A stretch of 5,939 nucleotides of DNA from contig CAZIHY010000108.1 in assembly GCA_964539115.1 (NCBI GenBank), forward strand, positions 1 through 5,939, written 5' to 3'. The notes under the pieces were generated by a model that did not search any database, was not told the DNA's origin, and saw nothing but the letters and a program-made list of their open reading frames with translations. The first letter of the stretch is position 1. The number at the start of each line of letters is the position of its first letter. Below are positions 5,222 through 5,939 of this stretch, in pieces. Both the position numbers and the translations under genes were made by a program. This DNA is from CAKSXP01 sp964539115 (lineage in GTDB: Bacteria; Bacillota; Clostridia; Oscillospirales; Oscillospiraceae).

Positions 5222-5722
5222 CTAGCCGCGGAAAATTCCGTAGGCAGGATTGGTTAAATCGAAATGCACCAAATAGACAATAAACGCAATGATGACGAGA
5301 GCCGTTATACCTAGCAGCGTATAGATAAGAGGGCGACGGCGTTTTAACTCTATCTGGCACTGCCTGACCGCCTCTTCTTTCATGCTGATAATATCATCTT
5401 TATGAGCCAGGTCTTTTTCTAAATCGCGGCATTTTTGTTCCAGCGATGCAATACGGGTTAAGTTTTGGTTCATCTCGGTTGGGCTATCGTCTGGGATGAT
5501 CCCGAATGCTCTGTCAAAGGACACATTAAGGGCCATACATATTTTACCAACGGTAAACGCGCTTGAAGCCTTAGAACGTGATGAAAAGTAATTAGTCACA
5601 GTATGTATGGAAAGCCCGGATGCATCTGCTATGTCCTGGTTTGAAACATTGCTTTTATCTCTTTTTTCTTTAAGCGTATCTTTAAGCGCTAAAGCTTCAT
5701 CGGTTATGATTTCATCTAGCAT
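5222..5722 (-). CDS. Membrane-anchored XRE-type helix-turn-helix regulator
   Basis: 166 residues. N-terminal DNA-binding domain of the Cro/CI (XRE) type, about 11-74, with the helix-turn-helix NQDIADASGLSIHTVTNYF (28-46) and the following ICMALNVSFDRAFGI typical of the fold's end. A charged, heptad-like coiled coil follows (about 83-128, LTRIASLEQKCRDLEKDL ...), probably for dimerisation. Basic RRR (128-130) then precedes a single membrane helix (about 131-153) and a 13-residue tail outside. By the positive-inside rule the DNA-binding domain is cytoplasmic. The ATG at 5722 has a GAAAGGA site (5737-5731) 8 nt upstream. It looks more AT-rich than alaA or metF, suggesting a different origin. Repeats upstream (5753-5834) are candidate operators. 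The signal sensed is unknown; it could also be a phage- or island-derived repressor. Confidence 0.9.
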   Translation of the reverse strand: MLDEIITDEALALKDTLKEKRDKSNVSNQDIADASGLSIHTVTNYFSSRSKASSAFTVGKICMALNVSFDRAFGIIPDDSPTEMNQNLTRIASLEQKCRDLEKDLAHKDDIISMKEEAVRQCQIELKRRRPLIYTLLGITALVIIAFIVYLVHFDLTNPAYGIFRG

Positions 5723-5752
5723 TTTGGGAATCCTTTCGCAAATTGTAAGTTC

Positions 5753-5834
5753 TTCCGATATGAAAAGCGAAAATGATTATGCAATCGGAAGCCATTTTAT
5801 GGTTAAATTAGAAGGATGAATATTGCTATCGGAA
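5753..5834. repeat. Three TTCCGAT/ATCGGAA sites upstream of the HTH gene
   Basis: TTCCGAT at 5753-5759, and its complement ATCGGAA at 5784-5790 and 5828-5834, with centres 31 and 44 bp apart. Written on one strand, the three sites read CATATCGGAAGA, GCAATCGGAAGC and GCTATCGGAAAG. The first two form an inverted pair (CTTCCGAT/ATCGGAAG). The third lies between the -35 and -10 of the plus-strand promoter. They lie between the HTH gene start and that promoter, the usual place for operators of a self-regulating repressor. Seen: the repeats. Inferred: operator function. Confidence 0.5.
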
Positions 5835-5852
5835 AGTACAATCTGCTATGAT
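5823..5852 (+). promoter_or_regulatory. Divergent plus-strand promoter
   Basis: TTGCTA (5823-5828), an 18-bp spacer and TATGAT (5847-5852) preceded by TGC (extended -10). The predicted start is near 5859. One ATCGGAA site lies in the spacer, and one copy of the 9-mer ATCTGCTAT overlaps the -10, suggesting regulation. Any gene it serves lies to the right of the window, unless the product is a short RNA. Confidence 0.5.
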
Positions 5853-5894
5853 TTACCCATAGCAGATAAGAGTTTTTTAGGGTACATCTGCTAT
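5841..5894. repeat. Three copies of a 9-mer in alternating orientation
   Basis: ATCTGCTAT at 5841-5849, its exact complement ATAGCAGAT at 5859-5867, and ATCTGCTAT again at 5886-5894. The middle copy can pair with either neighbour: the left hairpin has a 9-nt loop and is followed by TTTTTT at 5873-5878, and the right hairpin has an 18-nt loop. They may be DNA operator half-sites or parts of an alternative RNA structure. Confidence 0.6.
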
Positions 5895-5895
5895 A

Positions 5896-5935
5896 AAGCC
5901 CCGTCACCTGTCGCATAGGCGGCGGGGCTTGTTTA
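5896..5935 (+). terminator. GC-rich terminator-like hairpin
   Basis: AAGCCCCG (5896-5903) pairs with CGGGGCTT (5923-5930), with CCT/AGG possible inside. It is followed by GTTTAAATG, so the T-run is short. It could end a transcript started near 5859 (about 75 nt) or a minus-strand transcript entering from the right. Confidence 0.5.
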
Positions 5936-5939
5936 AATG

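Noticed and set aside
5095..5283. A 62-codon ORF across the tRNA and its terminator.
   Set aside because: It lies in a structured RNA gene and a terminator; no coding signal.
5760..5819. A 19-codon plus-strand ORF from ATG 5760.
   Set aside because: It has no ribosome site and lies across the operator-like repeats; chance ORF.
5823..5918. A 31-codon ORF starting at TTG 5823 after GAAGGA, with the repeats read as ICY twice.
   Set aside because: It coincides with the promoter and repeat elements and ends inside the GC hairpin, and a TTG start here lacks support. The repeated peptide is a by-product of the 9-mer.
5750..5939. A CRISPR-like array, prompted by repeated short motifs.
   Set aside because: Repeats are 7-9 bp, in mixed orientation and irregularly spaced, without unit-length spacers or cas genes.

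Overview
This window looks like a chromosomal segment of a low-to-mid GC Gram-positive anaerobe, most likely a member of the Clostridia (Oscillospirales-like; the exact taxon is a guess). The reasons are a T-box leader, strong AGGAGG-type ribosome sites, consensus sigma-A promoters with extended -10 elements, a secreted SH3-NlpC/P60 wall hydrolase, and a one-carbon pair of metF and fhs. No complete mobile element, CRISPR array or rRNA is visible.

Layout. 1-1282 (minus): a tight one-carbon operon, metF followed by fhs, with fhs running off the left edge. 1283-1453: a divergent intergenic region holding the metF promoter. 1454-1770 (plus): a strong promoter and a T-box leader (stem I, stem II pseudoknot, antiterminator, terminator). 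Its specifier and T-box bases both point to tRNA-Ala. 1792-3006 (plus): an AlaA-type alanine aminotransferase, which fits that reading. 3029-3074: a terminator hairpin that contains the -10 of the next gene in its loop and that gene's ribosome site in its 3' arm. 3075-3557 (plus): a small zinc-ribbon membrane protein. 3558-3722: a long imperfect hairpin, then a strong promoter. 3723-4016 and 4032-4955 (plus): a 97-residue protein of unknown function followed by a secreted SH3b-SH3b-NlpC/P60 peptidase, probably one operon.

4956-5090 holds a gene-end hairpin and a tRNA promoter. 5091-5167 is tRNA-Pro(GGG), followed by a bidirectional terminator shared with a convergent minus-strand gene. That gene (5222-5722) encodes a DNA-binding HTH protein with a coiled coil and a C-terminal membrane anchor. 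Upstream of it, 5750-5935 is dense with repeats: three TTCCGAT-type sites, a plus-strand promoter, three copies of a 9-mer in alternating orientation, and a terminator-like hairpin. I see no convincing ORF there. This right-hand part looks more AT-rich than the rest and is the best candidate for accessory or uncharacterised biology.

Functionally, the left half joins folate one-carbon flux (metF, fhs) with tRNA-Ala-controlled alanine/pyruvate interconversion (alaA), though divergent placement alone does not prove a shared pathway. The middle is cell envelope and unknown. The right end is a possible self-regulated membrane-bound repressor module next to a tRNA gene.
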